DNA of 33,007 nucleotides from Aeromonas piscicola (GTDB lineage Bacteria > Pseudomonadota > Gammaproteobacteria > Enterobacterales > Aeromonadaceae): contig NZ_CDBL01000038.1 of the NCBI RefSeq assembly GCF_000820005.1, positions 1-33,007 of the forward strand, written 5' to 3'. The position numbers and the translations under genes are program-made. Shown piece by piece: positions 8,859 through 16,637 of the stretch. How positions within the stretch are numbered: the stretch's first letter is position 1; each line of letters starts with the position of its first letter. Under the pieces are notes generated by a model that was not told the DNA's origin, made no database searches, and saw only the letters and a list, made by a program, of their open reading frames with translations.

Positions 8859-10088
8859 TCATGCCTGCGCAGAACGCACGGCGCGGATCAAGATATTGCG
8901 GGGGGTCATGGGTTTGTCACAAAACTCGCCCACTTCCACCCGGTAGCCCTGCTCTTGCAGGAAGAGTGCCCGATCGAGCGCCAACCAGATCTCGAGCGGC
9001 CGGCGAAACAGATGACGCACCAGCTCCATGCGGGCGACATCACCATAACGTGCCTCCCCCATGGCCAGAAAAGCGGCAAGATCCATCCCCGCAGGCAGGG
9101 CTATCCCCTTGCGCTCGGCCGCCCATTCACAAAATGCCTCGAAGCTGCCGGTGAGCAGGCTTTTTTGCATATTGGGCACCGGCAGGTATTCGTTCACCCC
9201 GCGCACCTGACGCTGCAGGCAGTCAAAGCCGAGCCGCCACACCACCTCCAGCTCGCGTAGGCGCGAGATACGGGCCCCGGCAGTCACCGTCTCCTGCAGC
9301 GGCAACCGCAGATCCGCCTTCGCCAGGTGCAGATCGCTGGCCCGAGCGGCGGTGGACAAGGGGGTATAGTGAGTGCCGCGGATCAGGTGATAGCAACAAG
9401 GGGATATGGTCACCCCCTGAGCGCCGCGCTCTGCCACCAGCGCCAACAGATGGGTGTGCAGCTCGCCGCAGGCGTGCAGCGCCATGGCGTGGTGTTCGGT
9501 AGCGAGCAGCTGGCTGGCATCCACCGCAAAGGCGTCCGCCTGCACAAACTGCATGCGGGCCCCGTCACGGGCCGCCAGCCGACGCCCCTCCTCACAGAGC
9601 GGGCCTTGCAGCTCAAGGCTCAGGATCTCTGCCCGGCGATGCAGGGAAACCAGCCGCCCCAGATGGCCCTTGCCTGCGCACCACTCCAGATAGGGGCCTT
9701 GATGGGGTGGCAGGCAGCCGGTAAAGGCCTCTATCTGCGCCTGCTTGCGACCCGGCATGTGCAGCGCCATCTCCTTGGCGCACTGGATGGGCTCCGGGGT
9801 AAATAGCGCAAGTTCACTCAGGGCGTGCAGCGTCTCCCCCGCCGGGATCCAGGGGGCGAGCAGGTCGCACAGGGCCCCCATGTCACCATCGAGCCGATTG
9901 ATCTGCTCAAGGGGCGTGGCGTTGAGCAGTGCGGCCAGCGCGGGAGCCTCATCGGCGAAGGCCAGGTTCAGGTGATGATAGGGTTGGTATTGCCACCAGC
10001 GCCGGGTCTCGGTCAGCAATCTATCCAGTTGTTGAAAACGTTGAGCCAGCACGCTTGCCCCTGCCTTGCAGTCAAAAAAGAGGCTCAT
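8859..10088 (-). CDS. SAM-dependent methyltransferase, Methyltransf_32-like
   Basis: This protein of about 409 residues is a probable class I methyltransferase. The SAM-binding loop is E135-WCAGKGHLGR, followed by a second block with LALHACGELHTHLL and then ISPCCYHLI. This combination (W/D-x-GxGKG-x-LG, HACG, CCYH) is the pattern of the Methyltransf_32 group, whose bacterial substrates are mostly unknown. The N-terminal 120 residues and C-terminal 130 residues carry no domain I recognise. The frame is open to 10253, but the ATG at 10088 has an AAGGGA ribosome site and gives the start M-SLFFDCKAG. It could be an RNA methyltransferase, but that is a guess. Confidence 0.78.
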   Translation of the reverse strand: MSLFFDCKAGASVLAQRFQQLDRLLTETRRWWQYQPYHHLNLAFADEAPALAALLNATPLEQINRLDGDMGALCDLLAPWIPAGETLHALSELALFTPEPIQCAKEMALHMPGRKQAQIEAFTGCLPPHQGPYLEWCAGKGHLGRLVSLHRRAEILSLELQGPLCEEGRRLAARDGARMQFVQADAFAVDASQLLATEHHAMALHACGELHTHLLALVAERGAQGVTISPCCYHLIRGTHYTPLSTAARASDLHLAKADLRLPLQETVTAGARISRLRELEVVWRLGFDCLQRQVRGVNEYLPVPNMQKSLLTGSFEAFCEWAAERKGIALPAGMDLAAFLAMGEARYGDVARMELVRHLFRRPLEIWLALDRALFLQEQGYRVEVGEFCDKPMTPRNILIRAVRSAQA

Positions 10089-10246
10089 TTTAGCGATCCC
10101 TTCCCAAAAAGCACTCGCCAATGCGGGGCGTTCGCCATGAGGTCGGGCTTGGGCCTGACCGGCGGTCATTAACCCTGGCCTTGCCCCGGCAGGCAACTGT
10201 AAGCACAGGCGCAACCAGGCAAACAACCCGGAGCCCGGGCGTTGGC

Positions 10247-10276
10247 CTGACAAAGAGAGGGGTTTTATGCTATATT
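10247..10276 (+). promoter_or_regulatory. Sigma70 promoter for the YjdM/PhnA-like gene
   Basis: A -35 box CTGACA (10247-10252) is separated by 18 bases from an extended -10 box TGCTATATT (TATATT at 10271-10276). Transcription would start near 10283, leaving a leader of about 60 bases before the ATG at 10342. Confidence 0.65.
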
Positions 10277-10341
10277 CCGCCCCCTCTTTACCCTGGTTCG
10301 CTCAAGGCGGGCCATTTTACCAACATGAATGGAACCAAAAC

Positions 10342-10920
10342 ATGACCATCAATGCCATCCTGCAAGCGCGCGCAGGCGCCAAGTGCGAACTGTGCGGCGC
10401 CGAACAGGCACTGACTGCCTTCGCTGTGCCCCACTCACCGGCCAGCGATGATGATCACAGCCTTGCCCTGTGTGACACCTGCCGTGGCCAGCTGGAGCAG
10501 CCGGACACCACAGTGGTCAATCACTGGCGTTGCCTGGGTGACAGCATGTGGAGCCAGGTTCCCGCTGTGCAGGTCATGGCGTGGCGTCAGCTGAAAAATC
10601 TGTCCGGCCAGGGCGAAGTGTGGGCTCAGGACATGCTGGACATGATGTACATGGAAGACGAGACCAAGGCCTGGGCCGAAGCCGGCCAGGCTGGCGACGA
10701 TGACGACAGCGTACCGACCCTGGATTCCAACGGCGCAGTGCTGGTCGAAGGCGACTCGGTTACCTTGATCAAGGATCTGGACGTCAAGGGCGGCGGATTC
10801 ACCGCCAAGCGCGGCACCCTGGTCAAGGGCATCCGCCTGACCAACAACCCGCTGCACATCGAAGGCAAGGTCAACGGCGTGCAGATAGTGCTGGTCGCCG
10901 CCTACCTGAAAAAAGCCTGA
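10342..10920 (+). CDS. YjdM/PhnA-like zinc-ribbon protein
   Basis: This 192-residue protein has an N-terminal zinc ribbon with C15-x2-C18 and C44-x2-C47. A central region follows (LGDSMWSQVPAVQVMAWR), then a C-terminal PhnA/YjdM domain (VPTLDSNGAVLVEGDSVTLI, GGGFTAKRGTLVKGIRL, IEGKVNGVQIVLVAAYLKK). E. coli YjdM is about 111 residues, so this is the longer form with a central insert. Despite the PhnA name it is not phosphonoacetate hydrolase, and no reaction is established. The frame is open to 10267, but that would overlap its own promoter; the ATG at 10342 matches the domain start. It is a single-gene unit ended by the hairpin at 10949. Confidence 0.85.
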   Translation: MTINAILQARAGAKCELCGAEQALTAFAVPHSPASDDDHSLALCDTCRGQLEQPDTTVVNHWRCLGDSMWSQVPAVQVMAWRQLKNLSGQGEVWAQDMLDMMYMEDETKAWAEAGQAGDDDDSVPTLDSNGAVLVEGDSVTLIKDLDVKGGGFTAKRGTLVKGIRLTNNPLHIEGKVNGVQIVLVAAYLKKA

Positions 10921-10948
10921 TAGAGTCAGGTTTGCCAGTGATACCAAG

Positions 10949-10970
10949 AGCGCCCCAAGGGGCGCTTTTT
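10949..10970 (+). terminator. Rho-independent terminator of the YjdM/PhnA-like gene
   Basis: An 8-base stem AGCGCCCC with its complement, separated by AA, is followed by TTTTT. It begins about 30 bases after the stop codon. Confidence 0.9.
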
Positions 10971-11164
10971 GGTGGTTGCGATATGCCACACAAGCCTCTG
11001 GTGCTCGCCCAACCTTATCTGATGCTTCCTGCAACCGAGGTCACCCACAGCTAGCCCCCCTGCTTTGCCTCGGCACCCCGGCTGAAATATGCTGTTTTCT
11101 TCGACAGAGGCTTGGCTCAGACGGCAACCTTGTGGCACTCTGGGACGTTGATGGACAGACTCAC

Positions 11165-11181
11165 GGACACTCAAGGTGTCC
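11165..11181. repeat. Short inverted repeat in the leader of the lysine-rich small gene
   Basis: GGACAC and GTGTCC flank a 5-base TCAAG spacer, ending 10 bases before the ribosome site of the small gene at 11205. It could be an operator or a leader hairpin; nothing else supports either reading. Confidence 0.3.
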
Positions 11182-11204
11182 CCACTGCAAAAGGAGCAAC
11201 ACAG

Positions 11205-11312
11205 ATGGCCAAAGCCAGCAAGAAAGATATCAAGAAGAAGATCGCCGCTCGCCTTGAGAAAATTGCCAAGCACGAAGGCAAGATCAAGAAGCTGAAAAAA
11301 GCCCTGAAATAA
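11205..11312 (+). CDS. 35-residue lysine-rich small protein
   Basis: A 35-codon gene begins with ATG preceded by AAGGAG at eight bases spacing and ends in TAA, followed 11 bases later by a strong terminator. The peptide starts MAKASKKDIKKKIAARLEK and contains 14 lysines and no aromatic residue. It has i/i+3/i+4 spacing of Ile, Leu and Ala, so an amphipathic, strongly basic helix or short coiled coil is expected. It could bind nucleic acid or ribosomes, but no family is recognised. A 31-codon upstream extension in frame exists (ATG at 11112), but that region looks non-coding and lacks a ribosome site. Confidence 0.7.
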   Translation: MAKASKKDIKKKIAARLEKIAKHEGKIKKLKKALK

Positions 11313-11323
11313 GGGCCGGCATG

Positions 11324-11355
11324 ATAAAAAAACCGCCATCAGGCGGTTTTTTTAT
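11324..11355. terminator. Bidirectional terminator between the small basic gene and the JetD-like gene
   Basis: A 14-base inverted repeat (AT, seven A, CCGCC and its complement) closes a 4-base ATCA loop. With A- and T-tracts on the two sides it can serve both converging genes. Confidence 0.9.
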
Positions 11356-11362
11356 GCCTCCA

Positions 11363-12109
11363 TTAGTCACAAGCCGCACCCAATGGCCATGACTGCCAAC
11401 GTCTGGCCAGCACCAGCACCTCTTGCTCCAACCACAACCCGTGTGCGATCAGCTGCGAGAGTGCCTCTGCCAGCAGATCACCGGGCCTGCCTGCCGCAGG
11501 TTCGGCACGCCAGGGGATCTTGCCTCTGCTGGCCTGCTGCCCCTCGAACCGACGGGTCAGAGGGCGAGCATAGTGATGGATATACGCCATCAGCGTGTCG
11601 GGCAACCAGAGCGCCAGAGGCCGATGGATGGCCCCGGCCAGCTCGGTGGCAATGTCCAATCCCCGCTGATCCAGATCGCCAAAGTGAGCCCAGGGCACTG
11701 CCACCGGCAACAGCGGGATCACTTGCCGCGCCAGCCTGGTATTACGACCAGGCACATAGAGCAGCAAGTCCCCCGCTTGCAGTGGGTAATCCACGAAGGC
11801 GCCCTTGTTCTCCACCGTGACTATCTGCCGCCCTTGCCACTCGATGCCCTGCAACCTGTCCAGGCTGCGCTCCGGCAAGACCAGTTCTCCCAAGAGCGCC
11901 ATCGGCGCCCTCATCTCATGGCGCTGGCCATCCTGATCGATGAGTGACAACGGGCTCAGGGTACGCAGTCGGATCACCTCATCCTGCGTCAGTGCTATAG
12001 CTTGATCCGAGTCTGTGTCACTGCGTGGATGCTTGCTATCCCCATGCCAGAGGGCATGAAAACTGGCCTGATTGAGGCGTGAAGGTAAACTCACCCCGAG
12101 GGCCTGCAC
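11363..12109 (-). CDS. JetD-like TOPRIM protein (DUF2220, Wadjet JetD C-terminal domain)
   Basis: The 248-residue product carries the two blocks that mark the JetD/DUF2220 TOPRIM fold. One is IVTVENKGAFVDYP, with the conserved glutamate E100. The other is WAHFGDLDQRGLDIATEL, with the acidic D145-L-D147 pair. In the Wadjet system (JetABCD) the JetD subunit uses this fold to nick plasmid DNA caught by the MukBEF-like JetABC complex. Here the JetA, B and C genes are absent next to it. The N-terminal arm is short (about 95 residues). The start is a GTG with AAAAGGA before it, inside the end of the 86-codon gene upstream (19-base overlap). Alternatively both frames are halves of one gene split by a frameshift. 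The enzymatic activity is an inference. Confidence 0.6.
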   Translation of the reverse strand: MQALGVSLPSRLNQASFHALWHGDSKHPRSDTDSDQAIALTQDEVIRLRTLSPLSLIDQDGQRHEMRAPMALLGELVLPERSLDRLQGIEWQGRQIVTVENKGAFVDYPLQAGDLLLYVPGRNTRLARQVIPLLPVAVPWAHFGDLDQRGLDIATELAGAIHRPLALWLPDTLMAYIHHYARPLTRRFEGQQASRGKIPWRAEPAAGRPGDLLAEALSQLIAHGLWLEQEVLVLARRWQSWPLGAACD

Positions 12110-12351
12110 ACTGTCCTTTTGTCCAGCATCTGAGTCGCCGTTTGTGCCAGCTGCTTGGCGAGATAGTCGTGCCCTGCGGGGGTCAAGGTATAGCGAACGC
12201 TGCGTCCCAACGGCTTGACGCCGCTCACTGCCTGCAACAGGGCCAGCAGTTCTTGCCCATGCCTGCTATCGAGTGAACACCCCTTCTCATTGGTGCCCTC
12301 CAGCAAGCGGGTACAGAGATCCTGTACCCTGCGCTCATCAAATAGTGACAT
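12091..12351 (-). CDS. Small winged-helix-like protein, or N-terminal part of the JetD-like gene
   Basis: This 86-codon frame starts with ATG and has an excellent AGGAGG ribosome site. It contains GRSVRYTLTPAGHDYLAKQLA, which resembles the wing and last helix of a winged helix-turn-helix domain. It ends 19 bases inside the JetD-like frame. Reading through the overlap, removal of two bases at a GTGTG run (near 12107) would join the two frames into one protein of about 330 residues, closer to whole JetD-like proteins. So it is either a translationally coupled partner or the first part of a frameshifted gene. I cannot decide from one sequence. Confidence 0.55.
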   Translation of the reverse strand: MSLFDERRVQDLCTRLLEGTNEKGCSLDSRHGQELLALLQAVSGVKPLGRSVRYTLTPAGHDYLAKQLAQTATQMLDKRTVCRPSG

Positions 12352-12607
12352 CCTCGCCTCCTCATCACGGTGCCATATGACTAAGTAGAGAGGATTTTGC
12401 TGCCCGTTACCGTGACCCGCCTCGCGTCAGGGAAAACACTCTCTCTCGGCACCCCACGCAACAAGGGGCCCTGCCCCGCAGGATCTGCCAGCGGCTTCAC
12501 TGGTAAACCCGAAGCAAACACGGCAAGCTGGATGGGTCTGTGCCAGCCAGCACGCACCCCGTCGGTGCAAGTCTGCTTGCTGACGCCATCTCCCTGAGGG
12601 CGACCCC

Positions 12608-13900
12608 ATGACCCAGTCGACAGAGCAGCAGCCGGTTTCCTCCTGGCATCTTTCCGATATCCGCGAGCTGGCCTGCTTGCTCACCCAGGCCCTGCCTGCG
12701 GCAGTGCAGATCACCGAGGCCGTCCATCAGGCAGTGTTGAGTGGCATGGGAATAAGGGGCAAGGCCCAGGGGCGGACCCGAGGGATCACGGGTCTGGTCT
12801 ACCAGGGGGTGCACGGCGCCGCCCATACCCTGAGCGGTGGCATCCATGCCCTGCTCACCCGCTTGCCGCCAACGCCTCCCTTGCACCAGCTCCCCGAGAC
12901 ACCCAAGCGCGCCGCTCTGCTCGCCACCCTCAATGGTGTGATGGGGGACAAGCTGGTCGATAGCCACAATGCCCTCGCCACCCCCATGACACTGCGCCAT
13001 GGCGGCCAGCCCCTGAACTGGCACACCATGCCGTCGAGTCTGCCCACCGGGGGCCGGGTGCTGCTGATGGTGCATGGTCTGTGCATGAACGATCTGCAGT
13101 GGCAGACCCAAACCAGGGGGAAGGACACAGAAAAAACGCTCAACTTGGGGGAGATGCTGGCCGACGAACTGGGCTATGTACCTGTCTATGTGCGCTACAA
13201 CTCGGGCCTGCCAGTTGCGCAAAACGGGCGGGAGCTGGCCCGTCAGCTGGAACGGCTGACAACCCATTGGCCAGGCGGCATCGACGAGATCAGCGTGCTG
13301 GCCTACAGCATGGGCGGCTTGGTGATCCGCAGCGCCTGTCATCATGCCAGCCAGAGTGAGATGGGCTGGCCCGGCGTCCTGAAAAACATGGTGTTTCTCG
13401 GCACGCCCCATCATGGCGCGCCCCTTGAGCACGCCGGTCACTGGCTGGAGCAGCTGCTACCTGCTACCGCCTATACCCAGCCCTTCGTCAGGCTGGCACA
13501 ACTGCGCAGCGCCGGCATCAAGGATCTGCGCCACGGCAAGGTGATGGACTCGCCGCTCTCGCAGGACAAAACGCACACCGCCTTGCCCGATCCTCGCCCC
13601 CCCTTGCCGCTGCCCGCCGAAGTGGCCTGCTTCACCATAGCAGCCACCACGGCAGCCAAGCGCGGTCTGCTGGCTGATCGACTGATTGGCGATGGGCTTG
13701 TGCCCCTGCGCAGCGCCCTCGGCCAGCATGACGAGGCGCGCCACCAGCTTGCATTCCCCACTTCCCACTGCTGGATTGCCTATCGCACCAGCCATATGGC
13801 CCTGCTCGGCAGCCCGCAGGTGGGCCGTCAGTTGCTGCAGTGGCTCACCCCCGCTCACGAGGAGCGCAATCCGTCTGGGGAGCATGGCCAAAGCGCATAG
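12608..13900 (+). CDS. Alpha/beta hydrolase (PGAP1/lipase-like) with N-terminal extension
   Basis: This 430-residue protein is a serine hydrolase of the triacylglycerol lipase/PGAP1-like type. The oxyanion-hole motif is MVHGLCMN (H156-G157). The nucleophile is S234 in the box AYSMGG, followed by NMVFLGTPHHGAPLE, typical of this lipase group. A late DRLIGDGLVPLRSA supplies the acid, and TSHMALLGSP the histidine. The first 140 residues form an extra helical region (QALPAAVQITEAVHQAV) with no recognised domain. I see no signal peptide, so it is probably cytosolic, and the natural ester is unknown. It is divergent from the JetD-like pair with a 256-base gap. Confidence 0.85.
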   Translation: MTQSTEQQPVSSWHLSDIRELACLLTQALPAAVQITEAVHQAVLSGMGIRGKAQGRTRGITGLVYQGVHGAAHTLSGGIHALLTRLPPTPPLHQLPETPKRAALLATLNGVMGDKLVDSHNALATPMTLRHGGQPLNWHTMPSSLPTGGRVLLMVHGLCMNDLQWQTQTRGKDTEKTLNLGEMLADELGYVPVYVRYNSGLPVAQNGRELARQLERLTTHWPGGIDEISVLAYSMGGLVIRSACHHASQSEMGWPGVLKNMVFLGTPHHGAPLEHAGHWLEQLLPATAYTQPFVRLAQLRSAGIKDLRHGKVMDSPLSQDKTHTALPDPRPPLPLPAEVACFTIAATTAAKRGLLADRLIGDGLVPLRSALGQHDEARHQLAFPTSHCWIAYRTSHMALLGSPQVGRQLLQWLTPAHEERNPSGEHGQSA

Positions 13901-13949
13901 TGGGCGCAATATGCCGAGAAACGCGCTTGAGTTCGCTCCTGAACAAAGG

Positions 13950-13975
13950 AAAAAACCGCCAGTTGGCGGTTTTTT
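13950..13975. terminator. Bidirectional terminator between the hydrolase and PhzF-like genes
   Basis: An 11-base stem (six A then CCGCC, with its complement ending in six T) closes an AGTT loop. It lies between the two convergent stop codons and closely resembles the hairpin at 11324. Confidence 0.9.
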
Positions 13976-13988
13976 CATTGCATGTCAC

Positions 13989-14906
13989 TCACATCAGGCG
14001 GGCCCGGCCAAATACCCTGATTGAGCTGCCGGGTTCGGCCGGGATCTCGGCGTGCAGGTGCGATGCCATCCCCATGTCCTCCCCCTGAAAGAGATCTATG
14101 ATGCCGCCGTGGGGCCAATGGATATCGCGCAGGTAACCGGCAAAGGCGGCGGTGGCCGCACCTGTGGCGGGATCCTCATAGACGCCGCCATAGGCGAAAG
14201 GGTTGCGGGTATGAAACAGCTGATCCCGGGCGGCATGGGCCAGCAGTATGGTGACCAGCCCTTCCCTTTGCATCAGGATTCGCCCCTGCGCCAGTTCGTA
14301 ATGCATGGCCGAGAGCGCCGCCCGACTGTTTAGGGCCAGCACCAGGTGATCGGCGCCGCCATGGATAAGGGCCGGCGGAATGCGGGGATCCAGATCTGCT
14401 GACGTGTAACCAAACAACGCCAGCGCTGCCGCCACCAACGCGGCAGGGGCCGGCTTGCTGCGGGTCGGCGGCGATTGCAGCGCCGCCTGCCACTGCCCCT
14501 CCCCATCCTGCCAGCCCGACACCTTGATCTCGGTCTGATTGAGGTGCAATGCATACTCCCCTTCTCCAAAACGCCGCGCCAGCGCCACACCGAGGGCGAT
14601 TGTAGCATGGCCGCAGAAGGGTACTTCGGCCTCGGGGGAGAAGTAGCGCACCCGCCACTCCCCAGACTCGGCAGTTTGCCGGGTGGTCGCGGCCCCCCGG
14701 GGTGAGCCAGGTAGCCTGAGTGGTGGCAAGGGCGCGGCGAAGGCCGTTTCCGAGAATCCCACCTGGGCGGCGATGCGTTGCATCTCCTCGGCCGCAGGCA
14801 AGCGAGGCCCCAGCCAGACACCGGCAGGATTCCCTCCTTGCTGTCCGTCAGAAAACGCGGCGATCCGCACCAACTCAGGCTCCAACGGGGAGGCTAGCTC
14901 CTTCAT
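13989..14906 (-). CDS. PhzF family isomerase-like protein
   Basis: This 305-residue protein belongs to the PhzF/diaminopimelate-epimerase-like fold, with two similar halves. Seen are GGNPAGVWLG (residues 24-33), FSETAF with the conserved catalytic glutamate (E53), RYFSPEAEVPFCGHAT, and the second-half block DPATGAATAAFAGYL. Only PhzF itself has a known reaction, in phenazine synthesis; no phenazine genes are nearby, so this is best called PhzF-like with unknown substrate. The frame extends to 15011, but the ATG at 14906 has AAGGAG and fits the family start. It is a single-gene unit. Confidence 0.92.
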   Translation of the reverse strand: MKELASPLEPELVRIAAFSDGQQGGNPAGVWLGPRLPAAEEMQRIAAQVGFSETAFAAPLPPLRLPGSPRGAATTRQTAESGEWRVRYFSPEAEVPFCGHATIALGVALARRFGEGEYALHLNQTEIKVSGWQDGEGQWQAALQSPPTRSKPAPAALVAAALALFGYTSADLDPRIPPALIHGGADHLVLALNSRAALSAMHYELAQGRILMQREGLVTILLAHAARDQLFHTRNPFAYGGVYEDPATGAATAAFAGYLRDIHWPHGGIIDLFQGEDMGMASHLHAEIPAEPGSSIRVFGRARLM

Positions 14907-15140
14907 AACCACTCCTTGCTTACGCGCTGAAAAAGACGGGGGCTCACTCTGGCGCCTGTTTACGACCCCACGCAAGGGACTCGTGCAAACGCAGACCATA
15001 CCCCCATCCATAAGATAAACAGACCCAGCTTACTCGTTAAATTAAATGCCGCACAGGTGCCGCTTGGGCGCCGCGGATCCGGACGATGGCAACTAGCCTT
15101 GTGATGCGTGTCTGTATACGGTCCTGCAGTGGAGAACCCT

Positions 15141-15344
15141 ATGTATTCGTACACCCTCACCTTCAAAGAGGAGGTCGACAAGTTGACCGCCCCCGAACAG
15201 GAGATAAGCCTGCAGAGCCCCGCCCAGGCGGGCGACTTTATTATCCTCTCCGACGGCAGCCGCCATCAGGTGATGTTTGTCACCCACCGAGCCCATTACA
15301 GCAGCCTCTATCTCGACAAAGGGGTCAGGGTGCCGCAAGGGTAA
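15141..15344 (+). CDS. 67-residue protein of unknown function
   Basis: This short gene has an ATG preceded by GGAG and a 67-codon reading frame starting MYSYTLTFKEEVDKLTAPE. It continues with GDFIILSDGSRHQVMFVTHRAHYSSLYLDKG, an alternation of hydrophobic and polar residues that suggests a small beta-barrel or beta-sheet protein. I see no signal peptide, membrane segment or cysteines. No family is recognised. It stands alone, divergent from the PhzF-like gene. A weak hairpin at 15416-15438 lies downstream. Confidence 0.6.
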   Translation: MYSYTLTFKEEVDKLTAPEQEISLQSPAQAGDFIILSDGSRHQVMFVTHRAHYSSLYLDKGVRVPQG

Positions 15345-15526
15345 ATAGGCGATCTCTTATAACTGTTAAAAGCTTGGATAACTATTTCCCCTGGTAGCAT
15401 ATTTTCTGTCTATTTAGCTACGGCAACAGCCGGTAGCTCTATTTACTCGACCGCACAATTACGTCTCGCCAATCGAGCCTGCGGCCTTTGTAATTGCTGG
15501 GCCAGAACTCGGCCCAACACCAGTGG

Positions 15527-15835
15527 TTATTGCACCACCTCCTCCATAAAGATCAGCCTCAGCGGCTCTGCCAACAATCCATCAGCCTGATTGGCGAAGG
15601 CCTGAAAATAGTCGGTCGCACAATGGGCATCCAGCGCAGCCTGACTGACAAAGGCTTCGCGCATATAGAAGGTGCCCGGTTCGTCACGCAGTTCAAACAG
15701 CACATAATCCAAGTTACCCGGCTCTCGCCGCGTGGGCTCGACCAGCTTGAGCAACTCACGGCGCAAGTGTTCCCTCATCCCGGCTCGGGCTTTGAGCACC
15801 GCAATCGACACTATCTTGTCCGTGCTTGTCTTCAT
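15527..15835 (-). CDS. ABM-domain (quinol monooxygenase-like) protein
   Basis: This 102-residue protein is a single antibiotic biosynthesis monooxygenase domain, as in YgiN-type quinol monooxygenases. It begins with the strand KIVSIAVLKARAGMREHLRREL, continues with REPGNLDYVLFELRDEPGTFYMREAFVSQAALDAHC (the usual G-x-x-x-Y, E-x-W/F, and H positions), and ends in LRLIFMEE. Members act as cofactor-free dimers on quinols or as heme-degrading enzymes; the substrate here is unknown. An in-frame ATG with GGAG eight bases before it is used. Confidence 0.88.
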   Translation of the reverse strand: MKTSTDKIVSIAVLKARAGMREHLRRELLKLVEPTRREPGNLDYVLFELRDEPGTFYMREAFVSQAALDAHCATDYFQAFANQADGLLAEPLRLIFMEEVVQ

Positions 15836-16160
15836 CCATTCATCTCCACATTCAGGTTATCAAGGCATAGAAGTGAGCCAGAAAGTCACTATTTCCTTTC
15901 ATGAAAGACTCACCCATCAAGATGGTGCCCAGTGTATGCATGGCTGGTTGGCGGATATAGATGGGCAGAATGGACAGAGTGTTCGGTCGGATGAACAACG
16001 GAAGAGACGGCAGGAGAATCGCCCCTCTGCTGGCAGGCATCCCTGGCTTCAGCCCCGTAAGAGAGGCTTTGGCGCCAGCGCCACTGGGGAAAATAATCTT
16101 CAATACGGCAACATGAACAGGCGGCACGCTCTGCGCTGGTAACGCGCCAGTTGTCCGTCA
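15836..16160. other. Interval without a recognised gene
   Basis: Short frames are open on the minus strand, but none has a convincing ribosome site, domain or codon pattern. I see no strong promoter or terminator. It may hold the promoter of the ABM gene and the 3' untranslated end of the GNAT gene. Confidence 0.45.
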
Positions 16161-16637
16161 TCAGCCCGCAAACCATTTTTCTACGCTGAGGTAATAGGTG
16201 GTGAAGCCACTCCCTGACAGGGTCGTCTTTTTCACCCTGATGGATCGTCTGGCGAGCGACCGATACTCAGGACGTGAGCTCAACAGGTGAAATATGATCT
16301 CTTGATGCCCCATATTCCTTGCCCACCCAATCATCTCCTTGAAGATGGCAATCCCCACCCCCCAACCCGCCTTGGCGATCACAATGGCAATCTCAACTCC
16401 CTCGTCATCGGGTTGTATTCCGCACCAGCCAACCAGAGCGCCATCGATGATAATGGCCCGCACGCGGCAACCGGGTAACGCGTCTATCCGTATCTTGTCA
16501 TCCATCCAGACGCGCACACTGGCCGCATCGAAGGGGGGATGATCAATCAGATGTTTTCTCACTGTCTCGTCGTTGACCAAGGGCAGAAAATCCTCTGCGC
16601 TCACGTCACCGAAGGGTTTGAATGCCATGCTGCTCAT
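16161..16637 (-). CDS. GNAT-like acetyltransferase
   Basis: This protein of about 158 residues shows a GNAT layout. An N-terminal FLPLVNDETVRKHLIDHPPFD segment is followed by strands RAIIIDGALVGWCGIQP and GVEIAIVIAKAGWGVGIAIFKEMIGWA, the acetyl-CoA loop and its helix. The C-terminal LLSSRPEYRSLARRSIRVKKT is close to the N-x-x-S-x-x-L-x-x-R-x-G-F pattern seen in ribosomal-protein or amino-acid acetyltransferases. The cofactor loop is less canonical than in the GNAT at 5578. An alternative ATG lies three codons on (16628). The ribosome site is weak for both, so the start is uncertain. Confidence 0.75.
   Translation of the reverse strand: MSSMAFKPFGDVSAEDFLPLVNDETVRKHLIDHPPFDAASVRVWMDDKIRIDALPGCRVRAIIIDGALVGWCGIQPDDEGVEIAIVIAKAGWGVGIAIFKEMIGWARNMGHQEIIFHLLSSRPEYRSLARRSIRVKKTTLSGSGFTTYYLSVEKWFAG

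Noticed and set aside
12497..13441. A 314-codon minus-strand frame opposite the alpha/beta hydrolase
   Set aside because: The plus strand has the full catalytic set; this frame has no start signal and a shadow-type composition.
15852..16127. A 91-codon minus-strand frame between the ABM and GNAT genes
   Set aside because: No ribosome site and no recognisable domain; overlapping frames on the same strand are equally open.
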